Assembly (NCBI RefSeq): GCF_000284255.1
Contig: NC_017075.1
Span: 4,402,001-4,466,000, forward strand
Length of the DNA: 64,000 nt
Direction: 5' to 3'
From: Rubrivivax gelatinosus IL144
GTDB taxonomy: Bacteria; Pseudomonadota; Gammaproteobacteria; Burkholderiales; Burkholderiaceae_C
This document shows positions 20,895 to 29,848 of this stretch, one piece after another. How positions within the stretch are numbered: position 1 is the first letter of the stretch; the number at the start of each line of letters is the position of its first letter. Below the pieces are notes generated by a model. It was not told the origin of the DNA and did no database searches. It saw only the letters and a program-made list of their open reading frames with translations. The position numbers and the translations under genes were made by a program.

Positions 20895-22352
20895 TCAGCG
20901 CCCGCCGCCGAGCAGCGCGGCGACCTTGCGCTTGGGCCGGATGCTGGGCGTGAGCCCACGCGACGGGGCCGGGCTGGCCGCCGGCGCCGGGGCGGCCGCG
21001 ATGGCCGACGGCGACGGCTCGTACGGCCGGTCGAAGATCGGGTCGGACGGCGGCGGCGGCGCGCGGCGCGGCGCGGCCTCGGCCCGCGGCGCCTCGTCGC
21101 GCTCCTCGTCGAAGCGGCGGCGCGGCCGGCGCGGGCGGTCGTCCTCGATCTCGAAGGGCTCGACCTCGATCTTCTTCTTGATCAGCTTCTCGATGTCCGA
21201 GACCAGGCGCGTGTCGTCGCGAGTGATCAGCGTCACCGCCAGGCCCGAGGCGCCGGCGCGGCCGGTGCGGCCGATGCGGTGCACGTAGTCCTCGGCGTTG
21301 AACGGCACGTCGAAGTTGAAGACCGCCGGCAGGTCGGCGATGTCCAGGCCGCGAGCGGCGACGTCGGTGGCCACCAGCAGGTCGACCTCGCCGGCCTTGA
21401 ACGCGGCCAGCGCCTTCAGGCGCTCGTCCTGGCTCTTGTCGCCGTGCAGGGCCTGGGTCTTCAGGCCGTCGCGCTCGAACGAGCGCGCCAGGCGCGCCGC
21501 GCCTAGCTTGCTGTTGACGAAGACGATGGCCTGCGACAGCTCGCGCTGGCGCAGGATCTGGCGCACCGTGGCGCGCTTGTCGTCGTCGGAGACGCCGTAG
21601 AAGCGCTGCTCGACGGTGGACGCGGTGGCGTTGGGCCGCGCGACCTCGACCGTCACCGGCTCCTGCAGGTAGCTGCCGGCCAGGCGCTTGATCTCGGGCG
21701 AGAAGGTCGCCGAGAACAGCAGCGTCTGGCGCGCCTTGGGCAGGTAGGACAGGATGCGCTGCAGATCGGGCAGGAAGCCGATGTCGAGCATGCGGTCGGC
21801 TTCGTCGAGCACGACGTACTCGACCTGGTTGAGCACCGCGTTCTTGGCCTCGATGTGGTCGAGCAGCCGGCCCGGCGTGGCGATCAGGACCTCGACGCCG
21901 GCCTTCAGCTCCAGCGTCTGCGGCTTCATGTCGACGCCGCCGAAGACGACGGCCGAACGCAGCCGGGTGTGCTTGGCATAGGTCTTGACGTTGGCGGCCA
22001 CCTGGTCGGCCAGCTCGCGTGTCGGCGCCAGCACCAGCGCGCGCACCGGGTGGCGCGCCGGGGACATGCTGGTGTTCTCGTGCCGCAGCATCTTCTGCAG
22101 CAGCGGGATCGTGAAAGCGGCGGTCTTGCCGGTCCCGGTCTGGGCGGCGCCCATCACGTCGCGGCCGGCCAGGACGATCGGGATCGCCTTGGCCTGGATC
22201 GGGGTCATCGAGGTGTAGCCGGCATCGGCCACGGCGCGCAGCAGCTTCGGATCGAGCGGCAGCGTGTCGAAAGCGGGAGCAGGCGCGGCGGGTTCGGTGG
22301 CCGCGGCGGCCGCGTCATCCACCGACGCGGCAAGGGGAGTATTGACGTTCAT
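20895..22352 (-). CDS. rhlE: DEAD-box ATP-dependent RNA helicase, RhlE type
   Basis: A 485-residue helicase with the full motif set: Q motif ([10 protein letters not shown]), motif I AQTGTGKT, Ia PTRELADQV, motif II DEAD, motif III SAT, and motif [12 protein letters not shown]. The C-terminal tail (about residues 390-485) is rich in Arg, Pro and Ala, typical for RNA-binding extensions. RhlE-type helicases act in ribosome assembly and RNA turnover. A monocistronic or kinase-linked minus-strand unit is likely. Confidence 0.93.
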   Translation of the reverse strand: MNVNTPLAASVDDAAAAATEPAAPAPAFDTLPLDPKLLRAVADAGYTSMTPIQAKAIPIVLAGRDVMGAAQTGTGKTAAFTIPLLQKMLRHENTSMSPARHPVRALVLAPTRELADQVAANVKTYAKHTRLRSAVVFGGVDMKPQTLELKAGVEVLIATPGRLLDHIEAKNAVLNQVEYVVLDEADRMLDIGFLPDLQRILSYLPKARQTLLFSATFSPEIKRLAGSYLQEPVTVEVARPNATASTVEQRFYGVSDDDKRATVRQILRQRELSQAIVFVNSKLGAARLARSFERDGLKTQALHGDKSQDERLKALAAFKAGEVDLLVATDVAARGLDIADLPAVFNFDVPFNAEDYVHRIGRTGRAGASGLAVTLITRDDTRLVSDIEKLIKKKIEVEPFEIEDDRPRRPRRRFDEERDEAPRAEAAPRRAPPPPSDPIFDRPYEPSPSAIAAAPAPAASPAPSRGLTPSIRPKRKVAALLGGGR

Positions 22353-22433
22353 CTGGGCCCCATTATCCGCCCGATGCCGTCAAAACACCGCCAGGCAAGC
22401 GCCAACCCCGCGCGGCGGCGGCTGCGCCCGGCC

Positions 22434-23531
22434 TCAGCGCAGGCGATGCAGGTGCAGCCAGCGCGGCGAGCGAAAGCGCACGATGCGCCAGTACAGGCCG
22501 GTGTAGACGATGCCGAAGACGACGATGAAGCCGGCGAGCAGCGGCGTGCTGTTCCAGAACAGCATGGCCGGCACGATGGCCACCGAACACAGCAGCCACA
22601 GGTACGGCGACGTCATCGAGTTGCGGCGCACCTGCGAGCGCGGCCGGCGGCGTCCCTCGGCCCAGCGCATCACGCGACGGTAGATCAGCGAATGCAGATG
22701 GATGCCGTCGGGCGTGCTGGCCGACTGCTCGCGCAGCATCACGCGGCGGTAGATCGAGAACACGGTCTCGAACACCGGATAGACGCAGACCAGCAGCGGG
22801 AACATCGGCGACACGCCGGGGTTGCGCGCCATCAGCAGCACCGCCAGCTCGGCGACCATGAAGCCGAGGAAGTAGGCGCCGCCGTCACCGAGGAAGATCA
22901 GGCCGAGCGGGAAGTTGCAGACGAAGAAGCCCAGCACCGCGCCGACCAGCGCCACCGACAGCCAGACGATCAGCATGTCGTCGACCTGGAAGGCGACGTA
23001 GCCGATGGCCACCAGCATCAGCACCGCACACATCGACGCCAGGCCGTTGAAGCCGACGATGATGTTCAGCGAGTTGGCCACGCCGGTGACGGCGAACACC
23101 GTGAGCAGCGCCGCGACCGGGTAGAAGGACACCGCCCAGTCCAGCCCCGGGATGTCGGTGCGAGTGATCGTGGCGTCGAGCAGCGCGACCCCCAGCGCCG
23201 CGGCGATGGCCGTGAAGAACAGCCGCCGGCGCGGGCTCTGCGTCTTGGTGAGGTCTTCCGTGACCCCGGAGCCGAACGCCGGCAGCGAACACAGCAGCAG
23301 CAGCGCCGCCGGGCGCCAGACCTCGGGCGCGAGCAGGAACAGCAGCCCCGCCGCGGCCACCGAGCCGCAGAAGATGCCGACGCCGCCGACCCGAGGCACC
23401 GGCGCCGAGTGGAATTTCTGCGGCCCGGACAGGTCGTGGTCGGTAAGGTGGTGGGCGCCGCAACGTGCGTGATGGACCATCAGCAACGTGATCGACAGCG
23501 AGACCGCGAAGGCGCACAGCAGGATCCACAT
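22434..23531 (-). CDS. undecaprenyl-phosphate sugar-1-phosphate transferase, WecA/MraY family
   Basis: A 365-residue polytopic membrane protein (about 10 hydrophobic segments) that would start a polysaccharide by moving a sugar-1-phosphate from a UDP-sugar to undecaprenyl phosphate. Family landmarks are ANSLNIIVGFNGLA, the catalytic Asp in IFLGDGGAYFLGF, and the cytoplasmic His motif GIHLHSLIYRR. It is divergent from the export gene, so it probably serves the polysaccharide locus to the right. UDP-GlcNAc is the commonest substrate of the family; this is inference. Confidence 0.88.
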   Translation of the reverse strand: MWILLCAFAVSLSITLLMVHHARCGAHHLTDHDLSGPQKFHSAPVPRVGGVGIFCGSVAAAGLLFLLAPEVWRPAALLLLCSLPAFGSGVTEDLTKTQSPRRRLFFTAIAAALGVALLDATITRTDIPGLDWAVSFYPVAALLTVFAVTGVANSLNIIVGFNGLASMCAVLMLVAIGYVAFQVDDMLIVWLSVALVGAVLGFFVCNFPLGLIFLGDGGAYFLGFMVAELAVLLMARNPGVSPMFPLLVCVYPVFETVFSIYRRVMLREQSASTPDGIHLHSLIYRRVMRWAEGRRRPRSQVRRNSMTSPYLWLLCSVAIVPAMLFWNSTPLLAGFIVVFGIVYTGLYWRIVRFRSPRWLHLHRLR

Positions 23532-23751
23532 GAGTCTGATTCTACCGAGGCGGCGCGGCGCGTTACCGCCGATGTCGGCCGAGTTAATGAACGAAAAGAG
23601 GGGCCAGCGGGGCCGCTAGAATCCCTCGCGCGATTGCTTTGCGACGGCACCATCCGCGACTTGCAAGCCCCGCCCCGGGCTTGATAGCAACCCAGGCTTA
23701 CAGCCAGCCTTCCAGGATCATCCGGCCCCCAATATGCATTGCGTTGATTCC
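23532..23751. promoter_or_regulatory. divergent intergenic region upstream of the polysaccharide export gene
   Basis: About 220 bases separate the divergent WecA-like gene and the export gene, and must carry promoters for both. In the plus direction TAGAAT at 23617-23622 is a plausible -10 without a clear -35. No RfaH ops element is visible on the plus strand here. Confidence 0.3.
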
Positions 23752-25620
23752 ATGTCTCGCTTGCGGCGGAACTTTGTCGCCATCTGTTTCGGATTGAGTG
23801 CCGCGTTCGCCGCCTACGCGCAGGACTCGGGCAGCACCCAGGTCGACACGGCGCCCGCCAGCAGCTCGATCCGGCTGCGCCAGGAGCCCGCCCAACAACA
23901 GCAGCAGGACCGGCGGCAACTTCCCTACGCGTCGAGCGCAGCGGATGACAAGGACAACGCGCTGCTTCGCCGCCGGCTGCCGCCGCCGGTCAGCGAGTTC
24001 GAGCGCTATGCGCGCAAGGCCGCCAACGAACCCGATCTGCGCCGCTTCGGCTACGACCTGGTCGAGCGCCTGCAGGAAGACCGCAGCGCCGACTACAACC
24101 CGTCGATCCCGGCCGACTACCTGGTGCGCGTCGGCGACGAGCTCGTCGTCACGCTGTGGGGCTCGGTCGATGCCGACCTGCGCCTGATGGTCGACCGCGG
24201 CGGCCGCATCAGCATCCCGCGCGTCGGCCCGGTGCTCGTGTCCGGCGTGCGCTACGCCGACTTGCCCGACGTCATTTCACGCCGGGTCAGCCAGGTGTTC
24301 CGCAACTTTCAGGTCAGCGTCGCGCTGGGCCAGCTGCGCGGCATGCGCGTCTACGTGACCGGCTTCGCCGACTCGCCGGGCCCGGTGGTCGTCAACAGCC
24401 TGTCGACGATGTCCCAGGCGCTGCTGGCCGCTGGCGGCCCGGCGGCGTCGGGCAGCTTCCGCAACATCGTGCTGCGCCGCGGCAAGACCATCGTCGCGCA
24501 GTTCGACCTTTACGATCTGTTGCTCAAAGGCGACCGTAGCGCCGACCAGATCCTCCAACCAGATGACGTGATCCACGTCGGCCCGATCGGCCCGCAGGTG
24601 GCGGTGGTCGGCAGCGTCAACCGGCACGCGATCTTCGAGATCAAGCGTGGCGAGACGGTGGACGATGCATTGCAGATGGCCGGTAGTTTCACATCGGTCG
24701 CCGACCTGAACCGCATTGCGTTGGACCGTCTCGGTAATGGCAATGCGAATCGATTGCTGCAATTGAGTCTGCCGGAGTCCGCCGCAATGCCGCTGGTCAA
24801 CGGCGATATCCTGCGCGCATTCAACGCCGGGGATTTGGAGCGACCGGCAGGCACGCAACAAAAACGCGTTCGCGTTGAAGGCGAGGTCGCCCATCCGGGC
24901 GAATATGTCATGCCGGTGACGAGCACCGTCGCCGATGCCGTGCGCGCTGCAGGCGGGCTGACCTCCAACGGCTACCTCTACGCGACGGAGTTCACCCGCG
25001 AGAGCGTGCGCCGGACACAGCAACAGAACTACGAGCGGGCGCTGCGCGACCTGGAAGCCGACATCAACACGCAGGCTGCCACCCGGCGTGCGACCACGGC
25101 TGAAGAGGCCAATGGCATCGTCGCGACGACAGCCGTGACCAAGCGCTGGCTCGACCAGTTGCGCGAGCTGAAGCCGACTGGCCGCCTGGTGCTCAACCTG
25201 ACGCCGTCCTCGGTGGAACTGCCCGATTTAGCCCTCGAAGACGGCGACCGCATCTTCGTGCCGGCACGACCGACGACGATCGGCGTCTTCGGCAGCGTCT
25301 TCAGCGCCGGCAGTTACCTTTACAACCCAAGCCGCAATGTCGGCGACTACCTGCGCCTGGCAGGCGGCCCGAAGAAAGGCGCCGACCAGAGCAGCGTGTT
25401 CGTCGTGCGAGCCAACGGCACGGTCGCCAGCAGCCTTCAGGAGTCCGGCTGGTTCACGCGAGGCAACGCGCTGGCGTCGACTGGTGTCCAGCCGGGCGAC
25501 ACGATCTTCGTGCCGGAAGAGATGGACAAGACGACGTGGATCCAGAACGCGAAGGACTGGACGCAACTGCTGTATCAGTTCGGCATTGGGCTGGCTGGTA
25601 TCAAGAGCGCGGTGAACTGA
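23752..25620 (+). CDS. polysaccharide export outer-membrane protein (Wza-like, SLBB domains)
   Basis: A roughly 622-residue periplasmic/outer-membrane protein for exopolysaccharide export. It begins with a signal peptide (basic RRN, hydrophobic core, cleavage near AAYAQ), has the poly-export domain from about residue 115 (YLVRVGDELVVTLWGS) and several SLBB units (VAVVGSVNRHAIFEIKRGETV, VEGEVAHPGEYVMPV, IGVFGSVFSAGSYLYNP). It is longer than E. coli Wza (about 380), like the larger family members with extra SLBB domains. No lipobox cysteine is seen at the cleavage site. An alternative ATG lies 18 bases upstream. Its 5' half is host-like in GC and its 3' half drops, so the composition border of the locus falls inside this gene. 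Confidence 0.9.
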   Translation: MSRLRRNFVAICFGLSAAFAAYAQDSGSTQVDTAPASSSIRLRQEPAQQQQQDRRQLPYASSAADDKDNALLRRRLPPPVSEFERYARKAANEPDLRRFGYDLVERLQEDRSADYNPSIPADYLVRVGDELVVTLWGSVDADLRLMVDRGGRISIPRVGPVLVSGVRYADLPDVISRRVSQVFRNFQVSVALGQLRGMRVYVTGFADSPGPVVVNSLSTMSQALLAAGGPAASGSFRNIVLRRGKTIVAQFDLYDLLLKGDRSADQILQPDDVIHVGPIGPQVAVVGSVNRHAIFEIKRGETVDDALQMAGSFTSVADLNRIALDRLGNGNANRLLQLSLPESAAMPLVNGDILRAFNAGDLERPAGTQQKRVRVEGEVAHPGEYVMPVTSTVADAVRAAGGLTSNGYLYATEFTRESVRRTQQQNYERALRDLEADINTQAATRRATTAEEANGIVATTAVTKRWLDQLRELKPTGRLVLNLTPSSVELPDLALEDGDRIFVPARPTTIGVFGSVFSAGSYLYNPSRNVGDYLRLAGGPKKGADQSSVFVVRANGTVASSLQESGWFTRGNALASTGVQPGDTIFVPEEMDKTTWIQNAKDWTQLLYQFGIGLAGIKSAVN

Positions 25621-25632
25621 TACCAAACGAGT

Positions 25633-26766
25633 ATGAACCAAGACCTGCGCCCTGAAGAACACTCTTCGCAAGCACCTGGCTCTGATACAGAAACGGCACT
25701 AACCCCTGCGGACATCCTCGCAGCCCTAAGATCGCGCCGGAAGCTTTTGACTCTTGCGCCAATATGCACCGGCATTGTGGTGCTGGGCGCCAGCTTCATG
25801 ATCAAGCCGACCTTCACGGCAAGAACGACTTTTCTTCCACCCCAGCAACAGCAGAGCGCCACCTCCGCGGCGATTACTCAGCTCGGCGCACTTGCCGGCT
25901 TAGGGGGGAGCGCAGCGCTTAAGAGTCCGGCAGATCAATACGTCGCGCTGATGCAAAGCGAAACCGTATCGGACCGCATCATCGAAAAGTTCGATCTGAT
26001 GCAGACCTATGAAGCAAAATATCGCTTCGAAGCGCGAAAGATACTCACAGAAAGCATCCGAATTTCAGTCGGAAAGAAAGACGGACTTATAACCGTCGAG
26101 GCAGATGATCATAGCCCAGAGCGCGCCGCAGAAATGGCCAATCAGTACGTCGTAGAACTTCGCCGTATGACCAGCGACCTCGCCCTGACGGAGGCGCAGC
26201 AGCGCCGGGTGTTCTTCGAGCAGCAGTTGAACTTGACACGAGACAGGCTCGAAAAAGCTCAACTCGCCCTCCAGGCCAGCGGGTTCAATCCTGGCGCCCT
26301 TAAAGCCGAACCCAAAGCTGCTGCCGACACCTATGCACGATTGGGCGCCGAAGTCACCGCCGCCGAGGTGCGCCTACAAACCCTGCGGCGTACCCTCGCA
26401 GACGGAGCGCCAGAAGTACAACAGCAGCTTGGTACTCTAACTGCACTGCGCTCGCAGTTGGCGAAAGCCGAAGCCTCCGGCCACACGAGTGACGCCGGAA
26501 GTGCCGATTACGTCAGCAGATACCGAGATTTCAAGTATCAAGAAACATTGTTTGATCTGTTCTCGCGACAGTACGAGATGGCGCGACTTGACGAGAGCCG
26601 CGAAGGCGCACTGGTGCAGGTGGTCGACGTCGCGCAGACGCCAGAGTGGAAGAGCAAACCGAAGCGGGCGCAGCTGACGATCACCGCCGGGCTGATCACT
26701 CTTGTGTTGCTGACACTGCACGTCCTTTGGCGCGAGTTCAATCCTTGGGCCACACGCAGGGCCTGA
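25633..26766 (+). CDS. polysaccharide chain-length determinant (Wzz/PCP family, no kinase domain)
   Basis: A 377-residue polysaccharide co-polymerase that would set polymer length together with Wzy. There is a membrane segment at about residues 44-60 (LTLAPICTGIVVLGASFM), a long periplasmic coiled-coil-rich middle (ERAAEMANQYVVELRRM, LTRDRLEKAQLAL) and a second membrane segment near the C terminus (LTITAGLITLVLLTLHVL). No Walker motifs or C-terminal tyrosine cluster follow, so it lacks the BY-kinase of Wzc. It follows the export gene by 12 bases. Confidence 0.88.
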   Translation: MNQDLRPEEHSSQAPGSDTETALTPADILAALRSRRKLLTLAPICTGIVVLGASFMIKPTFTARTTFLPPQQQQSATSAAITQLGALAGLGGSAALKSPADQYVALMQSETVSDRIIEKFDLMQTYEAKYRFEARKILTESIRISVGKKDGLITVEADDHSPERAAEMANQYVVELRRMTSDLALTEAQQRRVFFEQQLNLTRDRLEKAQLALQASGFNPGALKAEPKAAADTYARLGAEVTAAEVRLQTLRRTLADGAPEVQQQLGTLTALRSQLAKAEASGHTSDAGSADYVSRYRDFKYQETLFDLFSRQYEMARLDESREGALVQVVDVAQTPEWKSKPKRAQLTITAGLITLVLLTLHVLWREFNPWATRRA

Positions 26767-26858
26767 TCCACGCTCAACCCCCAAAGTTCTCCCGTCCAAG
26801 AGCACCGCACGCCCAGTCACGGCCCCATTTGGAGTGGTACAGTTGCAGCGTTCAACGC

Positions 26859-27323
26859 ATGAACACCGCCAGACCCATGCACCGTGACGAGACCGATCTT
26901 CAGGTACTGCGACAGCTTTTCGCCACGCCCGATGACAGCCAAAGGGCACTCGCCGCCCGACTGGGAATTAGCGTTGGAAAGCTGAATTATTGCCTACAGG
27001 CTTTGATTGCCAAGGGCTGGGTGAAAGTCAACAATTTTCGTCATTCAAACAATAAGCTCGCCTACACCTATCTTTTAACCACAAGGGGCATGCACGCCAA
27101 ATTTAGTCTAACAAGATCTTTCATCGAACGAAAAGAAGAAGAGTTCGAGGCACTCCAGATTGAAATCAGGGACCTAAAGCGGGAGTTGGAAGCGGCGGGC
27201 ATTGGGCGGGACTCGCCGCCATTCGACGAATCTATCGAGACATCCACTGGTCGATTTTTCCGAAACACTGAGGAACCTACGAGTCACGCCGACGATCACC
27301 TTAGCTTGCTCGGCAAGGCGTAA
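26859..27323 (+). CDS. MarR-family EPS-associated transcriptional regulator
   Basis: A 154-residue protein with an N-terminal winged helix (ALAARLGISVGKLNYCLQALIAKGWVKVNNF) and a coiled-coil C-terminal half (FIERKEEEFEALQIEIRDLKRELEAAG). This matches the EPS-associated MarR-like regulators that sit inside exosortase/EPS gene clusters in Beta- and Gammaproteobacteria. The ATG at 26859 is used; the longer open frame upstream overlaps the chain-length gene. It probably regulates the surrounding locus, which is inference from position. Low GC like its neighbours. Confidence 0.8.
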   Translation: MNTARPMHRDETDLQVLRQLFATPDDSQRALAARLGISVGKLNYCLQALIAKGWVKVNNFRHSNNKLAYTYLLTTRGMHAKFSLTRSFIERKEEEFEALQIEIRDLKRELEAAGIGRDSPPFDESIETSTGRFFRNTEEPTSHADDHLSLLGKA

Positions 27324-27373
27324 CTCGGCTTCGGCCGCCGTAAACGGGCCGACAGCCAACTCCGGAATAGCGC

Positions 27374-28495
27374 ATGCCCAAGAGAAAAGTTTCACTCATT
27401 ACCGGCGTAACGGGCCAAGACGGCGCGTACTTGGCGGAACTCCTGCTCGCCAAGGGTTATGAGGTGCACGGCATCAAGCGTCGGGCGTCGCTGTTCAACA
27501 CCGACCGCATCGACCACCTGTACCAGGATCCGCACGAGAAGAACCCGCGTTTCAAGCTGCACTACGGCGACCTCGCCGACAGCACCAACCTGATCCGCAT
27601 CGTGCAGCAGGTGCAGCCCGACGAGATCTACAACCTCGGTGCGATGAGCCACGTGGCGGTCAGCTTCGAGGAGCCGGAGTACACGGCCAACGTCGACGGC
27701 ATCGGCACGCTGCGGCTGCTGGAGGCGATCCGCATCCTCGGACTGGAGAAGAAGACGCGCTTCTACCAGGCGTCCACCTCGGAGCTCTACGGCCTCGTGC
27801 AGGAGATCCCGCAGAAGGAGACCACGCCCTTCTACCCGCGCAGCCCGTACGCGGTGGCCAAGCTCTACGGCTACTGGATCACGGTCAACTACCGCGAGGC
27901 CTACGGTCTGTACGCCTGCAACGGCATCCTGTTCAACCACGAGAGCCCGCTGCGCGGCGAGACCTTCGTGACGCGCAAGATCACGCGCGCCGTCGCCCGC
28001 ATCGCGCTCGGCCTGCAGGACTGCCTGTACCTGGGCAACCTGTCGGCGCTGCGCGACTGGGGCCACGCCCGCGACTACGTCGAGATGCAGTGGCTGATGC
28101 TGCAGCAGGACCGGCCGGAAGACTTCGTCATCGCCACCGGCGTGCAGCGCAGCGTGCGCGAGTTCGTGCAGCTGGCCGCGGCCGAACTCGGCATCGAGGT
28201 CGCATTCACCGGCGAAGGTGTAGACGAGGTCGGCGTCGTCGAACGCGTGACCGGCAAGCGTGCACGCTGCAAGCCCGGCGAGGTCATCGTGCGCGTCGAC
28301 CCGCGCTACTTCCGCCCGACCGAGGTCGAGACCCTGCTCGGCGACCCGACGAAGGCCCGCGAGAAGCTGGGCTGGACGCCACGCACGACGCTGGCCGAAC
28401 TCGTCAAGGAGATGGTCGAGGCCGATTACGAGGCCGCGCGCCGCGACAGCCTGGTCAAGCTGGCCGGCTTCACGGCCTACGACCACCACGAGTGA
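27374..28495 (+). CDS. gmd: GDP-mannose 4,6-dehydratase (copy 1)
   Basis: Gmd converts GDP-D-mannose to GDP-4-keto-6-deoxy-D-mannose, the branch point to perosamine, rhamnose and fucose. The 373-residue product has the cofactor motif [10 protein letters not shown] at residues 11-20, the TSELYG and [12 protein letters not shown] (Tyr-x-x-x-Lys) catalytic boxes. From residue 9 onward it is identical to the copy at 62786-63901; only the first residues differ ([11 protein letters not shown] here). Apart from its first about 70 bases the gene is high in GC (43 of 60 at 28021-28080) while both neighbours are low, so it looks like a host-type insert or conversion tract in the acquired locus. Perosamine synthase lies two genes downstream and would use its product. 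Confidence 0.95.
   Translation: MPKRKVSLITGVTGQDGAYLAELLLAKGYEVHGIKRRASLFNTDRIDHLYQDPHEKNPRFKLHYGDLADSTNLIRIVQQVQPDEIYNLGAMSHVAVSFEEPEYTANVDGIGTLRLLEAIRILGLEKKTRFYQASTSELYGLVQEIPQKETTPFYPRSPYAVAKLYGYWITVNYREAYGLYACNGILFNHESPLRGETFVTRKITRAVARIALGLQDCLYLGNLSALRDWGHARDYVEMQWLMLQQDRPEDFVIATGVQRSVREFVQLAAAELGIEVAFTGEGVDEVGVVERVTGKRARCKPGEVIVRVDPRYFRPTEVETLLGDPTKAREKLGWTPRTTLAELVKEMVEADYEAARRDSLVKLAGFTAYDHHE
27396..28495 (+). repeat. 1.1-kb direct repeat, left copy (gmd)
   Basis: These 1100 bases match 62802-63901 without any difference I could find when comparing the lines and both translated strands. Identity begins at the TCATTACCGG near codon 8 and ends exactly with the TGA stop; sequence on either side is unrelated. 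The two copies are in the same orientation, 35406 bases apart. Confidence 0.9.
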
Positions 28496-28524
28496 AGCCC
28501 GCACACGGTCCAGCAGGACGAGTG

Positions 28525-29838
28525 ATGAAACGCATCGACGCACGCACCGCGCGCGTGGTGATGACCGCAGGAGCTACTTACCTAGGTCGCTTCGGCACAG
28601 GGGTCGTTGTACTCATCACGCTTCCGATGGCAAAGCAGCATCTCCACCCGGAGTTATTTGGTGTCTGGATGATGCTGAGCGCCTTGCTCGGCTTCATGGC
28701 ATTCGCTGACCTCGGAATCGGCAACGGCGTACTAAACAGGACCACTCATGCGCAGGCAACAAACGACAAGAAATTGCTGCTGCGCACACTGGCATCAGGG
28801 TATGCATGCACGACATTCGTAGCATCCGCATTATTTGCCGCATGGATTACCTGGGCGCATTACAGCGAAGAGCCGACAATAATCGCCGGCACAATAGCAC
28901 AAACACATAAATCAGACGTACTCACGGCCTTGACGGTTTTCGCCGCCGTGTTGGCCTTAAACATACCGGCCAGTCTGATCCAGCGTGTACAGCTAGGCAT
29001 GCAGCAAGGCTATTGGAACGGCATCGCCCAGTTCGTCTGCGCCATATTAACACTAGCTGCTGTGCCGTTGACGCTCCAGCATGACGGAAGCGTGGCGGGA
29101 CTGGTGCTTGCGACCCTAGGAATACAAGCGGGCGTAAATATCGTCAACACCCTCATCTGGCTGGCCCGCCACGGCCTGCTTGACCCGAGCGAATGGCGCA
29201 ACACGTTGGATTTCCCGACCGTAGGCGCATTACTGCGCAGTGGAAGTCTATTCTTATCACTGCAACTGGCGGCAGCTTTCGCTTTTCAATCTGACTCGAT
29301 CGTAATTACCCAAACACTAGGACAGGCGGCCTACGGGGATTTCGCCGTGACGCAGAAGCTATTTCTTTTCGTGTCCATGGTTCTCAGCGCATCACTAGTA
29401 GGACTATGGCCAGCCTTCGGCGACGCAATCGCCAAAAGGAACACCGATTGGATTATCAAGACGCTTTGGCGCAGCGCTATCGGCGCCGCTTCTGTCGCAC
29501 TCGCATCAGTCCTCGCCCTGTCCGCCGCTATGCCGTGGATTATGAAGAACTGGATGCATGGGCAGGTTAACCCTAGCTGGAGTCTAGTGGCGGCACTTGC
29601 TACATGGACAGTCATCGATGCCGCGGCGAATGTTCTAGGAGCATTCATGAACGGCGCAAATATTCTCCGGGCTCAGCTTTTCTTCGCAGTCACAATGGCC
29701 ATTTGCGCATTTGGCGCAAAATGGTTACTCACACCCACACTTGGAACCACCGGCGCAGTACTCGCCACCATTCTAGCCTATTGCCTCATCTCGGTTCCGG
29801 GGCAAGTTTATATATTCAAGAAGGCACTTAAATCGTAG
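28525..29838 (+). CDS. polysaccharide flippase, Wzx type (locus 1)
   Basis: A 437-residue polytopic membrane protein with about 12 hydrophobic segments, beginning with a basic end (MKRIDARTARV) and the MATE/MOP-type first helices (LGRFGTGVVVLITLPMAK, then FGVWMMLSALLGFMAFADLGIGNG). The LGIGNG box is typical of Wzx O-unit flippases. It would move undecaprenyl-linked repeat units across the inner membrane. The ATG at 28525 is chosen 29 bases after gmd; the longer frame upstream is a gmd shadow. Low GC. Confidence 0.88.
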   Translation: MKRIDARTARVVMTAGATYLGRFGTGVVVLITLPMAKQHLHPELFGVWMMLSALLGFMAFADLGIGNGVLNRTTHAQATNDKKLLLRTLASGYACTTFVASALFAAWITWAHYSEEPTIIAGTIAQTHKSDVLTALTVFAAVLALNIPASLIQRVQLGMQQGYWNGIAQFVCAILTLAAVPLTLQHDGSVAGLVLATLGIQAGVNIVNTLIWLARHGLLDPSEWRNTLDFPTVGALLRSGSLFLSLQLAAAFAFQSDSIVITQTLGQAAYGDFAVTQKLFLFVSMVLSASLVGLWPAFGDAIAKRNTDWIIKTLWRSAIGAASVALASVLALSAAMPWIMKNWMHGQVNPSWSLVAALATWTVIDAAANVLGAFMNGANILRAQLFFAVTMAICAFGAKWLLTPTLGTTGAVLATILAYCLISVPGQVYIFKKALKS

Positions 29839-29848
29839 GAGCCACAAC

